A DNA stretch of 64,000 nt from Wurfbainia villosa (lineage: Eukaryota; Streptophyta; Magnoliopsida; Zingiberales; Zingiberaceae): NCBI GenBank assembly GCA_025175895.1, contig CM045997.1, forward strand, positions 101,356,479-101,420,478, given 5' to 3'. Position numbers and translations under genes: made by a program. Below the pieces are notes generated by a model. It saw only the letters and a list, made by a program, of their open reading frames with translations, ran no database searches and was not told the origin of the DNA. Of the stretch, positions 23,549 to 37,783 are shown in pieces; the stretch's first letter is position 1; each line of letters begins with the position of its first letter.

Positions 23549-25450
23549 CAATCTCCCCCTTTTTGATGTTTGACAAAAACCAAACAAATCATCTGAGTTA
23601 GACCACTAACTCAAATCCCTTACCAATTATCCCAAATTGGTAAACACTCTCCAAATGTTCTCCCCCAAACATTCTCCCCCTTTTTGACTAACATCAAAAA
23701 GGTTTTCTCTCCAAGGAGGTCAATGTCTCATGTCCCAATGAGATCTTACAATCTCCCCCTTAATCCAAAAATAAATACCTAGGATGTCTACCATCTTCCT
23801 AGTGATAATTCACATATCACTCAAGAGAGACAATCCTATACTCTCTCCCAATTTCCAAATTGGGTATCAAAAATCCATCAATTTTCCCAATTGATGATAC
23901 TCTCCCAATAACTTCTCCTCTCCAAGGAGAAAAACACATCCATCATCCCAAGATGGATAACTCCCCCTAAAGGCTTGCTCCCCCTTGACCATTGCACCAA
24001 CAATGTCCTTGAAAAGCCCCTAAGCCAATAGGAACTCTAAACCATCAAAAATTAAGGTTCTAAGTTCAAACTTGAACTTTCCATACCCTAAATTTGATAC
24101 TTTGACCTAACACTTCTCCTAATCCATATCCAATGGATTTTCACCCTTTATAATGCTTCCCAAAATATATTCTAGGGTTAGAAGTGGTTAGGGACCTTTA
24201 CTATGGCTGAACACGGGCTAAACAAACCTTGTTAACCCGAAATCAGACTGGCGATCGACTCACTGTCGATGTCGATCGTATGCCACTTACATCGATGCCA
24301 CAGGCGTCGTGATAATCAAAATCTCGATTTTCAACTATCAGAAATGAATTTTGAAAATTCATAAATAATTATACGTAATTCGAAAAATCATGAAAATTCA
24401 TACGTATAATACTTATGACACACACAATGGGTGAAAAATATTTGAAAATTATTTTACCCATAAAATAGTGAGTTTGATACAAAACTCAAAACCATTGAAA
24501 TTTTCAATGTTTTGGCCCTATTTTGTATCAACTCTATCAATGGTGATTTCTATCAAAAGATAGACTTCACCAAGGTTTTTCAAAATTATTTTAAAATGTT
24601 TTCAAAACCTTATTTTGGATCATATTCCTTGGGCTCTATGTACATGACTTGTACACATGCTCTCCCAATGATCCACAAATAAAATTGGATGAGTTTTAGT
24701 TCATCTAGATGGAAAAAACTATGCACCTTGAACTTAACTCATATCCTAGCATCTCACATGTATCTAAGGTGTATAAATACACATACATGTCAATTGGATG
24801 TGAGATGTGGATTTTGTTCATCCTAATCTAGGGTTTCATGCATTCTCTAAGGCAACCCTACTTGATTCCCTTATAAATGGGACTTCAAGTCATGCCATAG
24901 TCCTTAATTCAATTTCCAACCAAGTTGTCTTAAATGCATGAATGATTATGGCATTAGAAATATTATAAATAAGCATATGGTCATAATCATGATGTCATGG
25001 CATAAGATGAAATCTAAAAGCACATGACATTTGAAACCTTAATCCTAAACATGAACATGACATATAAAATCATAGAAATAGGCATGATGTCATGACATGA
25101 CATATGACAATCAAAGCATGACATATAAAATATATAGGTATAGTAATACCAAAAATTTTTAATATTAATTGCCATTTGATATAGTTAGATATATTTTGTC
25201 ATATTAACCTTAATCTCCCTAGTGTGCCAAAAACCCAAAATGGCACACTAACACTCTAAACCCTAATTGTGCCAATTTGATCATTTTATCAAACTTCATA
25301 ACTAATATTGGCACATCCTAAAATCTTTTAGGATTATAATTCCACCCTATTTCCAAGGTATCCATAACCTTGAAAATAACCTAAAATGCCACCTTTATCA
25401 TGGTTGAGTTAACTACCCATCCACTCAAGGTTGACACATCCTAAACCCAC
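23549..25450 (-). other. 3' non-coding internal region of element E
   Basis: AT-rich with no gene, matching the equivalent regions of A, G and H. Complements of polypurine tracts (CTCCCCC) recur at about 23551, 23663, 23756, 23963 and 23980, the multiple-PPT pattern known from Sireviruses. Between them lie conserved strings such as 'gcttgctcccccttgacc'. Short inverted repeats of the 'catgacatgacata' type occur around 25090-25110. The function of the 3' region is unknown. Confidence 0.65.
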
Positions 25451-27234
25451 CTAGCGTGAATCAATCACGCTCTTAGGAACCCAAAGCCGATTTGAGCTCC
25501 TAGGGTTAATTAGGTATTCCTTAGGGATAACCTCCCTAGATACCTTCCTAATGACCCTCCTAGGCTTGTTAGTCTTGGTCATTTGGGTCTTACCTAGGTT
25601 GACTCTAAGGGTAACTCCCCTTGTAACCTTCTTAGTGGCCACCCTAGGTTTCCTAGAAACCCTAGCCACTAGGCACACCCTTTGGTCAACTCTAGGGATG
25701 ACTTTCCTATTGACCTTGGTCTTTCTAGACCTAGTTAGTGTTCCATAATCTAATGGAACACTATGGTAAGCTACCTTAGGCTTAGGTTTGTGACCCAAAC
25801 CTTGCTTGCCTTTGGTTGACTTTTGACTCTTAGGTCCTAGGTGTTGTGACTTTGACTTTTGGACCCTTGATTTTGACCACTAGACCCTTTAAATTGATTT
25901 TGTATCTTATTTAGGGTCTTTTCAAGTTTTTCAAGCCTTGACCTCAAGACTTGATTTTCCTTTTCTAATTGCCCAATTTTAGAATTTTGATTTAAATCTT
26001 GGGCATTGGACTTCCTAGGCATATGCCTAGTCCATTTAGGGTTTAGACCTAGGTGCTCTTGCACCTTTCTAATTGTCTCCCTAGGTAAAAATTTTCTAGA
26101 GTTATTTGACCTAGGTTTGTCCTTAGATAAGTTGTTTTTAGGGACATTAGTCCCAAATTTCTCCCTATTATCTAAGTGAATATTTTTAGCTCCTAAACAA
26201 AAGTATTTATTTCTATTAGCATGCTTTTCATGGCAAATTGCTAGGGAATTGAAATTTCTAACATGCTTTTGTCTATTAACTAAAGAAAGAGCATTATTAA
26301 CTTGATATACCTTAGGGTTAGCCTTAGTAGCTCCCCCTACTTGTGATGCTCCCCTTTGCCCCTTCTTCTCCCCCTTCGGGCATTGACTCCGGTAATGACC
26401 CGATGGTCATTTGAAGCAAATCACTTGCTCCTTGCTCTTTTTCATTGAGGCACCGGTCTCCTTGACTTTTGGCACGGGTGGAGTCTTCTTAACCCGTTTA
26501 GGACACTTACTCTTGTAGTGTCCTTTCTCCCTACACTCAAAGCATATAATATTTATTTTATTATTAATTGACATGCTTGAGTTACCTAGGGTGGTTGTGG
26601 TGGTCGGAGTGGATTCTTGAGCTTGCTCTTCCTCTCTACCGGATGTAGATGGTTCTTCTTGTTGATCCGTTGTTGATGAAACTCTAAACTCCTCCTCAAT
26701 CCTAGAAGTGGATGCTTCTTCCACTTCCTCCACCAACCCGGAAATTGACTCCCTATCAACTTCCGATTCTACTTCCTTCTCCGATCCGGATGTTGATTCC
26801 CTATCAACTTCTGAATCCTCAAGCTCTTTAAATGTTTCTTCTTGATCTTGAGAGGGTGATGGTCCTTCTTCTTGGACCGATGATAGGCTTTCATGGAGCT
26901 TGGCCAAATCGCTCCATAGCTCCTTAGCATCCACATAGTCACCTAGGCTACACAAGAGGTCATTAGGAATTAAATCAAAAATGAATTTGATTACCTTCTT
27001 GTTTTTATCGAATTGTTGGAGTTGCTCCTCACTCCATTTCTTCTTCTTGAGAAACCCTCCCTTTGGTCCCTTAGGATATTCAAATCCTTCCATCAATGCG
27101 GACCACTCCTCAAGGTCTCTCATCATCAAAAAGTCTTCAATTCTCGCCTTCCAAGAATTGAAACCTTCTCGTCCATAGAAGGCATACGGAATTGGGGTGT
27201 TGATATCCCATCCCAATTGTCCTTGGATTTCCAT
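25451..27234 (-). pseudogene. gag: Broken gag of element E
   Basis: Starts at the ATG at 27234 (MEIQGQLGWDINTPIPYAF). The N-terminus is a short UBN2-like gag core (GFNSWKARIEDFLMM, then AKELWSDLAKLHE). A long acidic Ser/Glu-rich part (about residues 120-215) follows, then an intact CCHC knuckle CFECREKGHYKSKC near residue 240. A stop follows directly in the second knuckle (ICFK then TGA at about 26405). Downstream frames (25837-26064, 25451-25798) carry the coiled-coil-like and basic C-terminal parts and end with the NPRSSNRLWVPKSVIDSR motif. The distal half of the usual gag core is missing compared with the gag of element F. No other retroviral domain follows. Confidence 0.8.
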
Positions 27235-27308
27235 CTTTACCCTCTAGCCTTCTTTGTCCTAGCTCCCGGCGGTTAGTCCGTAGAAGAGCCCCGGGCTCTG
27301 ATACCACT

Positions 27309-27949
27309 TGTAGGAGATTTGAGGCCGCTAGAGGGGGGGTGAATAGCGTTGAATTCGTAGGAAGATGGAAATCGTTCGCGTTGCTTGTCTACAATCTTGT
27401 TAGTACGCAGCGGAATAAATAATAACAAATACAAACACAAGATACAATCACAACACGCACGATATAACGTGGTTCGGAACCACACGGTTCCTACTCCACG
27501 GATCGAGCTCTAACGAGCTCTAGCGATGCCAATGCAATCACTAATCAATAAACTCCTTCTCGACAACAAGTCGGAGGCGGAGAAACCTCGTACAAACGTT
27601 TACAACAATAAACGAAAGAAATACAAGCAAATACAAAGGAAATGTAAAGAACACTTTACAAACTAGGGTTTTGAGCGCTTGCTTGTTGGTTGCTTGGATG
27701 AGCTTGAAGGACCCTGAAATGCACCTGCAAATCGCCTTCAAATCGCCTCACCAAAGCTCCCAAAAATCTGATTCTTGAGCCTTCCACGAACAGCTGCTTT
27801 TATCCTCCATCGGGCTGGATTTCCGCCTAGCAGTCGACTGCCATAAGTCCCCAGTCGACTGCCAGCACTGTAGCTGTGAGACAACGGCTCAATCCACGTT
27901 GGACAAGTTCCAACGGGACTCTTGGCAGTCGACTGGGGATGGAAATCCA
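27309..27949 (-). repeat. Truncated 5' LTR of element E
   Basis: The first ~520 bp are almost identical to 21975-22490. In the promoter region it has CAGTCGACTG at about 27830, 27854 and 27925, where the sister LTR has CGATCG-type strings. It ends at about 27949 within 'ggggatggaaatcc', where Gypsy LTR sequence resumes. The hairpin array and U3 start are deleted. Confidence 0.82.
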
Positions 27950-28384
27950 ACCTTGCTGCTGTTGGATCAGGAGAATAACGGGGAGCGGTCGGCGCTCGTA
28001 TGGGTTCGGGAGAGGGGACGGCAGCGGCGAGAAATCGAGAGAGAGAGCGATAGTGATTGGGCGGAGATCAGCAAGAAATCAAGTAGGAGGAAGAAGGACT
28101 CGCGGCTGCGGCTAGGAGGAGGAAAGTCGCGATGAAGATCGGGATCGGGAAGAAGGATCGGCGGAGAAATAAACATTTAGCATAGGTTAATTAAACCTAT
28201 AAATTCCTCAATAGCAGATAGTTTAAACAGGATTTACAAAAGCCTATATGCTTATCCCCATGAAATGTCCATAAAACTTCCGTTTAAATTAAGAAAAATC
28301 TCTAAAAATTTCTGAAAAATTCTATAAGATAATTTCTTAATTAGCAAGGGTACTGATTATTATTGTATTTTCTGGTATCTTACA
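27950..28384 (-). repeat. Gypsy 3' LTR, second segment
   Basis: Matches 36320-36763 of the right LTR: 'accttgctgctgttggat', a purine-rich 'gagagagagcg' part, 'ataaacatttagcataggtt', and the end GGTATCTTACA. The complement of the polypurine tract follows at 28385 (TTCTCCCCCACTAA). The segment between 34503 and 36319 of the right LTR has no counterpart here. Confidence 0.88.
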
Positions 28385-28519
28385 TTCTCCCCCACTAATA
28401 AAATTTGGTGCCCAAATTTCGTACTTAAATGTAAGAACCAATACCAAAAATTTCTGAAATGACCACATACCTCTGGTAAACAGATGAGGGTATTGAGCTC
28501 GAATAGTATCTTCCAGCTC

Positions 28520-29250
28520 TCACGTAGCCTCCTCATCCGTATGATGCTGCCATCCAACCTTTACGAGTCGGATAGTTTTGCTTCGCAACTGACGCTCCTT
28601 GCGACCAAGAATTCGCACTGGAATCTCCTCGTAAGTCGCATTAGACTGAGGTAGAATCGGAACCTCTTTCAGAACATGATCTGAATGCGGAATGAATTTC
28701 CTCAGCATAGAACCATGAAATACGTTATGAACACTCGCAAACATCGGAGGTAAAGCCAACCAGTAAGCTACACCTCCAATCCGCTCCAATATCTCAAATG
28801 GATCAATATAGTGTGGAGCTAATTTTTCCTTTCAACCCAAATCGTTTCACCCTTTTTGTAGGTGAAACATGCAGAAATACCTGTTCCCTAACTGATCACT
28901 CCAAAGGCCTTCGCCTCCGGTCTGCGTAACTCTTCTGTCGACCCTGTGCCTCTAATAACCATCATCTGATGATGCGCACCAACTCTACATCATGTTGGAT
29001 ACTCTGTGGCCCCCAGTAGCTGTCGTTCCCCGACTTCCTCCCATAACACGGGAGATCTACAGGGTCTACCGTATAAGGCTTCGAATGGAGTCATCAGAAT
29101 AGGAGAGTGATAGTTGTTGTTATAGGCAGATTCCACTAAATGAACGTGGTCCTCCCAACTACCTCTGAAATCCATGACACAGGATTTGAATAGATCCTCC
29201 AACATCTGAATGATATGCTCAGACTGTCCTTCCGTCCATGGATGAAACAC
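28520..29250 (-). pseudogene. pol: Gypsy integrase core and C-terminal pol domain, degenerate
   Basis: Integrase inserts retrotransposon cDNA into the genome. 28990-29250 reads FHPWTEGQSEHIIQMLEDLF, then FRGSWEDHVHLVESAYNNNY and PFEALYGRPCRSP, the hallmark Ty3/Gypsy integrase string. The Glu of the GQSE motif is present. 28520-28789 reads RIGGVAYWLALPP, then NVFHGSMLRKFIPHSDHVL and YEEIPVRILGRKE, the C-terminal region usual in plant chromovirus-type elements (Tekay/Del-like; lineage not certain). Between them and upstream the frame is lost. The position next to the 3' LTR is as expected for Gypsy gene order. Confidence 0.85.
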
Positions 29251-32200
29251 AATACTGAATCAAAGCCATGCGCCCATGGTCTGATGCAGACTCTACCAAA
29301 ATCGCGAGGTAAATCGTGGGTCTCTATCAGATATAATACCCAAAGGCACGCCATGCAATCTGATAATCCCTCGATAGTGCAACTCTGCCAGACGATCCTA
29401 CAAGTCCATTCCATGAATAGGAAGAAAGTGAGTTGATTTAGTTAGTCGATCCACGATTACCCAAATCGCATCATGCCTTTTTCGGGTTCTAGGCAATCCT
29501 ATAACGAAATCCATAGTGATACGCTCCCACTTTCATTCCGAAATCGAAATTTCCTGGAGCAATCCAGCGGATTTCTGATGTTCAACCTTCACCTGCTGGT
29601 ATACTAAATACCCAGCAACAAAGACTGCGGTATCTCTCTTCATACCATTCCCACCAGTATAAACATCTCAAATCTTGGTACATCCGAGTACCACCAGGAT
29701 GCATAACAAATCCCGAATGATGTGCCTTCTGTAGCAACTCTTTCCTAAGTGGATGCGTGTCTAGAACACATATCCATATTAGAGACGGAAAATTATCTTC
29801 TCACAAGAGAAGTCCATCTACCGTCCAAAATTCACTCCACCACACAGTCTGTAAGTGCATGGATGACTATAGTGATCAATCTCACTTGTTGCAACTGTTC
29901 GCGTTCCAACCACTCTATAGTAGCTACCCAGTAGCTAGTCAAAACTCCATGAGCACTTCTGCTCCATACCACTACTACACAAGCTCATATCTGTTAGAAC
30001 CATGTCACGTGCCTAACAACTTATCTCGTAGTTTCTCAACTGACGTAGGCATAAGATACGTCTCATGCAACTGTATTGGATTCGCTCCGAACCTTGAAAT
30101 GATACATTAGCGTACAACATCCTTTTATCCACCCCGGAAGAATTAACTAATACTCGTGTAAAAGTTAATCGTCGTCTAGGTCCTGTAACGGGTTTCACCA
30201 GCTTTCGACTAAATGATTTCCATCACCTTCCTGATCAAACCAGTCAGTGATATACCAACACTTAAAAGCATCCTACCTATATCTGCAGTAATAACCCAAC
30301 CCTACAAGGAAACCACCATCTACGGTGGTCGAGTGCGCAACTACAACTACCACAATCAACAGTGGCTAAGTTACGCAACTCCAACAACCACAAACTGATC
30401 CAATCGTGTCCCAAATCCACGATTTCTCAAATCCAGGGGTGATTAAATCATTAAATATGTCTATTATCATTAACAATAGCTCGTAAGTTCATACTAAGTA
30501 TGAAATGTCATCCTTCATACACCTGCATCCTCTTACTCTACTCTGATGATATATCAATCATCACAACGACAATGATAATTGTATGACATCATGTCACTAC
30601 AGTATCAACACATCAGTCGTAAACCAACCTTAGAGCATGCACAGGTGTCCTCAGCTGATCTAAACAGATCATTTATCCACAACGAAGGATATTCACTTTT
30701 AACAACTATCGCATTCCATCATCGATAATCGATGCATAATCTCAAAGGTCCATCTCTCTTTCAACAAAGAGTTCTGGATCTTCAAGGAGGAATACTGAGA
30801 TAGATAAATATCCCTTCCAACATTTACTATAATCGCAACTCACGTTCTTCCAATTTCTATAGTGTTTAGCAACACTGATACCAACAACACTATCACCCGG
30901 TACGTGATATTCGATACCAGAACTATTTTCCGCAATCATTTCGATCGCCTACTCCACTTGCCTATGCAACGGTAAGACTTGGAGTTCATCCGAAACTACA
31001 TCCGAATACTCTCAGATTATATGCACATCCGAGAGACATATCGTACAATAATCTCAACAATTTGACCATCCGTAAGGATATGTCTATAGTAAAGATATGT
31101 CTATCCAAGTCTAAGGGCATCCCTTAACTTCTTAATTGTTGGTCCACATCTCACCTGACAATAGAGATACCACTGACCCACAAGTCGATGTATAGGAACC
31201 CTACTAATCCGAACTAAGAATGTTCTAGACAAAGATACCTGTAAACTATAAGTATCTCTCAATATATTAACCCAGAGGGTAACCTAAAGTAATACCCTGA
31301 ACGATCAATTATCTGTCGATCCGATCCAAAGGCTCCCCGTAGGTCTCGGCCTTTCTCCGAAGAGAACAAGATCAGATCCAATAGTCTGTGATAATTCGGT
31401 CGTATTTCTGTAACGAATAATCCGGGGATTTTTCTAGATCATCTGATCCCATCACTTAATCCTACGAGCTGCAACTGTAGAATACCGAATAGATACGACC
31501 ATCGTCGTATACTCTCTCCTCTGAAAAAAGCAAATCACATCTGGGGGTAACTGTTGTTGTTGTCTGTTGAGTCTTCTACGATGTCTTCTGCTGATACTGC
31601 TGCGTAAATCACTTCCCTTGAAGGGAAGTATCACGGAACTCCAACCATGCTTGAGGTAGTAGGTCGCTGCTGATGAAATAACCCAATCTTCTGTGTTGAT
31701 CTCTGCTGTCGAGACGGTGAATCATCCTCCCGGAACACCATTGATAGTCTTCAACTGAGTCTTCAAAGTATAGCTCCTCAAATGTACTAGTTGCTTACAA
31801 TAGCAACAGATGAACTGATCCAACAGATAATCTGACTTCACGTGTCTTCGTGATCCGCACTACACGCACATAATCTTTTCGGAGTCTTTGTTCTGATTTC
31901 GCTGATATACACGAGAACATCCTGATGATCTGCGGTTGGTCTTCTATAATCGAAAAGTAGCTCAAGGCCTGTGACCCCAATCTTACTCCTTTTATCCAAT
32001 AGTCAGAGACTTCTGACTCTAATAAGTTGACCTGCAATATCTGCTTATCGGTCTCCAACTCTTAAACACTTGTACGGAGTCATTTCTAAGCTCCTGACTC
32101 AATCCAATGTCTTCCGGCAGGATCTGATAGAAGATCCCTTCATCTTAATCCAACAGTAAGCCAACAATCGTTGGTGGCTTAAAACATTCATTCACATTCC

Positions 32201-33152
32201 TGAGCTATTAGGTGAGCGTAACTTTGCAAGTCTAATGACTCTGCATGGTATTCTTGTTATCGACGATCACCCTACTTGAATCTCCAGAATTCCCTACAAT
32301 GTGTCACCGAAAGTGATGCAGGGAAATATTCTCTTTCAACATCACTAAACCATGATCAAGTGATATATTATTTCCCAAAGATTATTTTCTGTATTTACCA
32401 CCAAATACCGGCTTGATCTCGATAATGGTATGCAAATAACTCTACCTTCTCTGTATAACACAAGTTAAGTACTCAAAAGTACCGTCAAAGTTATATAACC
32501 CAGTACGAATAACTTAGGGTAAAAATCCCTATGAAACACCATATACTAATCCTCTGTTATCTGTATCAACAATAGTATACAAGTCTGTTCATTACCCATA
32601 GGTAATGATTTGACTAGCACAGTTAGTGAAAATCTCTAAGACTATAATCCTTGATCTCCACAAGAAATGTGGCTACTAATCCCTGCTTTCCGACTCGGTA
32701 TCAGTCGGCTCTCAAAGGAAATTCACCTTTTCGATAGCAAGTCCAAGACACATAGACTCTACATGTTGTTCCTGTGGTCAACTCAAATCATGGTTATGAA
32801 TAGCAACTAACACTCTACAAGTCATCCCTGTTATAAGCATCTAAATGCATAACCAACAAAATCGAGAGTATAAACCCTATCGGCAACTCCGATTGGTCAC
32901 CCCGGTGGACGACTTCTACGACAAGTCTGCACAGGTGTCATAACTCTAGCTGTATACACCTGTTGAACAAGTTTAGATAAACATCTAACTAAATATAAGT
33001 TATCAGGGATTCTTACCTCGTGCTGCTTGGAGCTCAGGCCACTATCAATCTCATCTCAGAAAACCAAAACCGAACAAATCGACTCCCAAGAATCTAAGAC
33101 TCGACACAAAACAACATTGTATGGCATCGTAGAACCTAGGGCTCTGATACCA
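29251..33152 (-). pseudogene. Decayed gag-pol body of the Gypsy element, with PBS
   Basis: About 3.9 kb with no open frame longer than ~115 codons on either strand. By position it should contain reverse transcriptase/RNase H (left) and gag/protease (right), but I could not read a YxDD motif. A possible worn zinc-knuckle string, CYCKQLVHLRSY, lies near 31780-31800 on the minus strand. The PBS complement GCTCTGATACCA is at 33141-33152. The density of breaks indicates an old copy. Confidence 0.55.
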
Positions 33153-33159
33153 CTAAAGT

Positions 33160-34038
33160 TGTCACGCCCCGAGAGTATGTCGTGCCAAAAAGTAAACAGA
33201 TGACATCTCCCCTGTACGTGGCAACATCTCGTGTTAATACAAGGCCCGTAGGCCACAACAACAACAACATATATATATATATATCTAAACAAACCACAGC
33301 GGAAACTAACCACAACAATATAACAAACTACACAGTGCATACCGGTATGACTGACACATCACAACATAACGGAACATCGACAAAATCTGAATCCATAAGT
33401 GTGTACATCACATGACAAGTCCACAACACAGTACACACGAAAACTCCAAATACAATACACACATATGGAAAGCCCAAAACAACCCCAGGAGTCTCGGAGG
33501 TGAGATGAGATGTCAGCCAGCGGTGATCCAAGTCGTCACGAAGACTTCTACCTGTTACCTGGGTGACAGAAAAACTCAGGATCCGTGGTGGTGAGTATAA
33601 CTCAGCAGGTAATAAGAAAAACATGTATATATCAAATATCACATGTAATTCAACAGCATAACCTAAAGGTACAATAGGTATACCAGCACAGTATATAAAT
33701 ACATGCATATACCGTCTAACCAAATAAACAACGTATAATGCAAACATACCTGAAAGTCTGCTATGCTACTCTGATCCAACCTGAGCATATATCCAACATA
33801 TATAACAGGAAGAGTAATACTAACTCACAATATACACATGATACAAGTCAAGGTATCTAATGGTCTGTCCAATAAATATACAAGTATCCGACACAACCGT
33901 ATAACAGATGCAAGAAGCATGCATGAATATGATGTACAACTAAATGCAGCAAATATAGTACAATCAAATGCAACATCACAATAAGCATATATATATATAT
34001 ATATAGACTGAATCTATATATATATTAATCACAACCAT

Positions 34039-34108
<70 letters not shown>

Positions 34109-36763
34109 GCATATATGTATATATATGATAATATGCAAAGCGCCATAAGATACGGCAATGTAGCATGCATGGTCATGCCTGCGCACCCTTACTCGCTACC
34201 ACGACCCCAGTGTGGCCTAGGTAGCACGACATGAACTGTCCCAACTCAACACCAACCACTGCTCTAGAGTGGCCGAGTAGGTAGTATGATCAAGTAGCAT
34301 ATGAGCGTAAAGAGCTCGCTACACAACGGGGGTCCCTGCTGCTGGCCACTCCGACTAACACTACCTATGAGTGGTCGAGTGTCACGCACCCAGGACAACT
34401 GCACGCAACTCCAACTACCACCGTCTATAGTGGTAGAGTGCGGCACAACAAATGATCTCCCCTCACACCAGTTACTCCTCGGGGAGTAACTTGGGAGGTA
34501 GGATGACTGACGACTCTCTCAACCCCAAGGGAGACTATGTCATCAGAATGCATATATGCAAATGACATGAATGTACTGTCACACGTACAGACATCTACCA
34601 CAGACTCTCTGTTCAATAGAGAGTCATACCCATCTAATCAATACACTCTCTATCTTGTAGAGAGTCATACTCAACTGATCGACGGACTCTCTATCCTATA
34701 GAGAGTCGTACTCAACTGATCAACACACTCTCTATCCTATAGAGAGTCGTACACAACTAGTCATATCAAGCAGGGACCATCGGTCCATAGCGACACACTA
34801 ATCACCCTTCACTTAATCATTACACAACACATGGTTGGTAATAAGTATGTAACATACGGGTATTGGAATAAATCCTACATTTAGGGCATTACCTACCCAC
34901 GGATGAACTTTTACCTAATTTACAAATAAGGATATCATCCATACTCCAACATCTACACCCTACTAAACATTTATAGATCTACTTACATCACATCTGTAAC
35001 TCCTAAATTATGACAAAGGAAAATGTGATATCAACCTTTGAGCAAATATAGCCAACGACAAGTATCAAGCATAAGATAAATAAGAGCAGGGTCAAGATAA
35101 TATGAACACCTAACATGCTCATATCTATGACTAAATCTGAATGCAATTACATCTACCTGACCAGGGTAGGAAATTACCCACCAAGAAGCTCAGAATAATA
35201 TCTTCACTGTCGCGGTCCTGTCTCGTATCCACGTCCTGCACATATCAAACATTATGATTAAGTGCAAGCATACAATGAATGATCAAATCGAATCCTACAT
35301 CGACTTCGTATCCTGATCAACTAAATTGATCTAGTTATCCAATTAACCTAATCAATCCTCCATATTAATCCCTATTACACATCCAAATAATCTAATACTA
35401 TAAGATGAACCAATTCATATATCTGCATGCATCCGTAAACATCCACATTTGAATGTACCTTACATCGCATCAATTCCCATAGCTTATCTAGAAGAACAAT
35501 CCTCTTCCATAGTCATCCATCTTCTTGATTCACCGTTGAAGTAGCAATCTATCACAACAAGATGAATTCAACCATAGCCGCCACCTAACATCACAATCAA
35601 AACCATTGTGACTTAATCATGTATACTTCATCATCCAACATCCGAAAACCTTACCTCCTACTGATTTAATTGCTCATAACCTATTCGGATAGATCATAGC
35701 CACTTCCCACAAACTATTTAGAAGGTAAACCAACTGCCAATCCAGTTAATACTGCAACCAACCTCCAAATTCTACACACCAATGAAGCAAAGGGATAACA
35801 GGGATTACCAATAGACTTACCAAAAAAATTAGGCCATATCGATTATAAGAACCCACCGATCGATCCACAGATCTGAACACCGAAGCACAATGACTGCGAT
35901 CATTGGTTGCAATGCAAGGGAGGCGATCAACGAGGCTGAGCCATCGGTGGTCTGGCTGCCAACGAAGACGGCTGGCCTAATAGATCCAGCAGTGGTAGCG
36001 GGGTTGTCTGGGGTGGCTGCAATTGAACACATTGGATGTTTGCGATGACCAAAAAGAAAGCTGTGGTAGTGAGTAAATGATCAAGATCGAGGATGGAAGA
36101 CCACCGACACAACATGCGATCTGGAGAGGTAAGCGGCGACGTCGTGTGCACAGCTGCGGTGACACACGAGTCGGAGGGTAGTGCTGCCGGTGTGGCGATC
36201 AGCACGATCGGGAAGGTTGAAGACGCTGACGAAGAGGGGAAGGTTGTGGTGCGGTGGCTCGAGCATGGCGATGGCCAGATCGATCGAGAAGGCTCGTGAT
36301 CGGCAATCGAGCGGCGGTGACCTTGCTGCCGTTGGATTGGGAGAATAATGGGGAGTGGTCGACGCTCGTTTGGGTTTGGGAGAGGGGACGACAGCGGCGA
36401 GAAATTGAGAGAGAGAGAGAGAGAGAGATAGAGATTGGGCGGAGATCGGCAAGAAATCGAGCAGGAGGAAGAAGGACTCGCGGCTGCGGCTGGGAGGAGG
36501 AAAGTCGCGATGAAGATCGGGATCAGGGAAGAAGGATTGTCGAAGAAATAAACATTTAGCATAGGTTAATTAAACTTATAAATTCCTCAATAGAAGATAG
36601 TTTAAACGGGCTTTACAAAAGCCTATCAGCTTATCCCTATGAAATGTCTATAAAATTTCTATTTAAATCCAGAAAAATTTCTAAAAATTCCTGAAAAATT
36701 CTATAAGATAATTTCTTAATTAGCAAGGGTTTTTATTATTATTGTATTTTTTGGTATCTTACA
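33160..36763 (-). repeat. 5' LTR of the Gypsy element (3.6 kb)
   Basis: Complete LTR from TGTCACGCC to CTTACA. It contains a short AT run (33269-33285), AT runs at 33987-34005 and 34041-34105, a four-copy hairpin array (34603-34749) and a purine-rich GA run (36400-36430). The long low-complexity open frames at 35829-36562 (Ser/Pro/Thr-rich) have no recognisable domain and are not called as genes. It is the intact reference for the damaged left LTR. Confidence 0.9.
34603..34749. repeat. Four-copy tandem hairpin repeat in the Gypsy LTR
   Basis: Units start at about 34603, 34645, 34686 and 34727, a 41-42 bp period. Each has the form GACTCTCTA - 5 nt - TAGAGAGTC, with 8-9 bp arms that are perfect in the third copy. 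Linkers read like 'gtactcaactgatcaac'. The left LTR lost the matching part, so conservation cannot be judged inside this window. Confidence 0.92.
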
Positions 36764-37783
36764 GCATGCATGCTTAGTATGGAGGTCATAGCACACTATG
36801 GATTAGAAAAACTAGTTTATTGCAAAAACTCTATTAACATAGAAATATGTGCGGAGTTTTTCAATAACTTTAGTAAAATTGATGACATTTCATATTCGAC
36901 TAGAGTACAGGATAAGGACTTTGTTTTTACCCCCACCATGTTGAGAGAGAATTTAGGACTTATGCATTCGACATGCCCTGTTGCATGTTTTCCATCCACG
37001 AAGTTACCATATGGTAACCCCTACTCTCATATTACATTAGATAGGATACATATGCATCTTTTTGGTGAGGAAATAACTCCATCTGTGAGTATCTTTAGTT
37101 CTACTAGACTCAGAGTACAGGACTATGCCTTGTACCGAGTCATAGTGAACTGCATTTTGCCACTCACTACTAGGGACATCGCTATGATGCGCCCTTATCA
37201 CTCATTTTTACTTTATGCACTGAGTCATAGGTTAGATATAGATATTAGCTTATAGATGTTTCATTCCATTATTTACCATTCTAGGTCAGTTACCAGTAGG
37301 AAGGCACATTTGCCTTACTACCATGTCATCACATCCCTCTTAGCTACATTAGGGTTTGATGTTACCATAGATAACATCAAACAGCTTACTGAGTACGACA
37401 TGATAGAGTCTAGGTAGTTTGGTTTAGCAAAAATAAGTTTAGATGAAAATAATATCCTTGCATGGAAGAGAGATAGCCCTTAGCCCCAGTCCCAGCCTAA
37501 TCCGGAGCAGGAGCATGAGCCAGAGATCGACCCCGACCACCACTCTAAGTCCGAGCATCAGGAAGCCCCAAGATTTGATAGTCTATCACCATTTCTTGAG
37601 ATTCCAGCACCTCCTACCGTAGCAGAGAGATTATCTAGGTTGGAGGATGTGATGCAGCGCCAGGAGCAACAACATCTTGAGATGATGCAGATTTTGCAAG
37701 TGCAGAGAGAGGATCATCGAGAGATGATGGAGCTTCTTAGGTCTTGGGGCATGGGTCCTTCTCATCCTCTATCTACTGACTAG

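Larger units (their letters stand above)
21975..27949 (-). mobile_element. Gag-only Copia/Sirevirus-type element E, 5' LTR truncated
   Basis: Structure on the minus strand: truncated 5' LTR (27309-27949), PBS (27295-27306), broken gag (25451-27234), non-coding 3' region with several polypurine tracts (23549-25450), 3' LTR (21975-23548). No pol is present. It sits in the left LTR of the Gypsy element after GGCAGG (21974). On the right, the junction at about 27949 enters Gypsy LTR sequence equivalent to 36320. A deletion therefore removed both the outer half of E's 5' LTR and ~1.8 kb of the host LTR, and the target duplication is lost. Confidence 0.85.

Noticed and set aside
35829..36562. Long open frame (211 codons) on the minus strand
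   Set aside because: Ser/Pro/Thr-rich low complexity inside the Gypsy LTR, no domain, with overlapping open frames on both strands.
33160..36763. A separate host gene cluster in the 3.6-kb stretch
   Set aside because: The sequence is the sister of the left LTR and is bounded by PBS and target duplication, so it is LTR.
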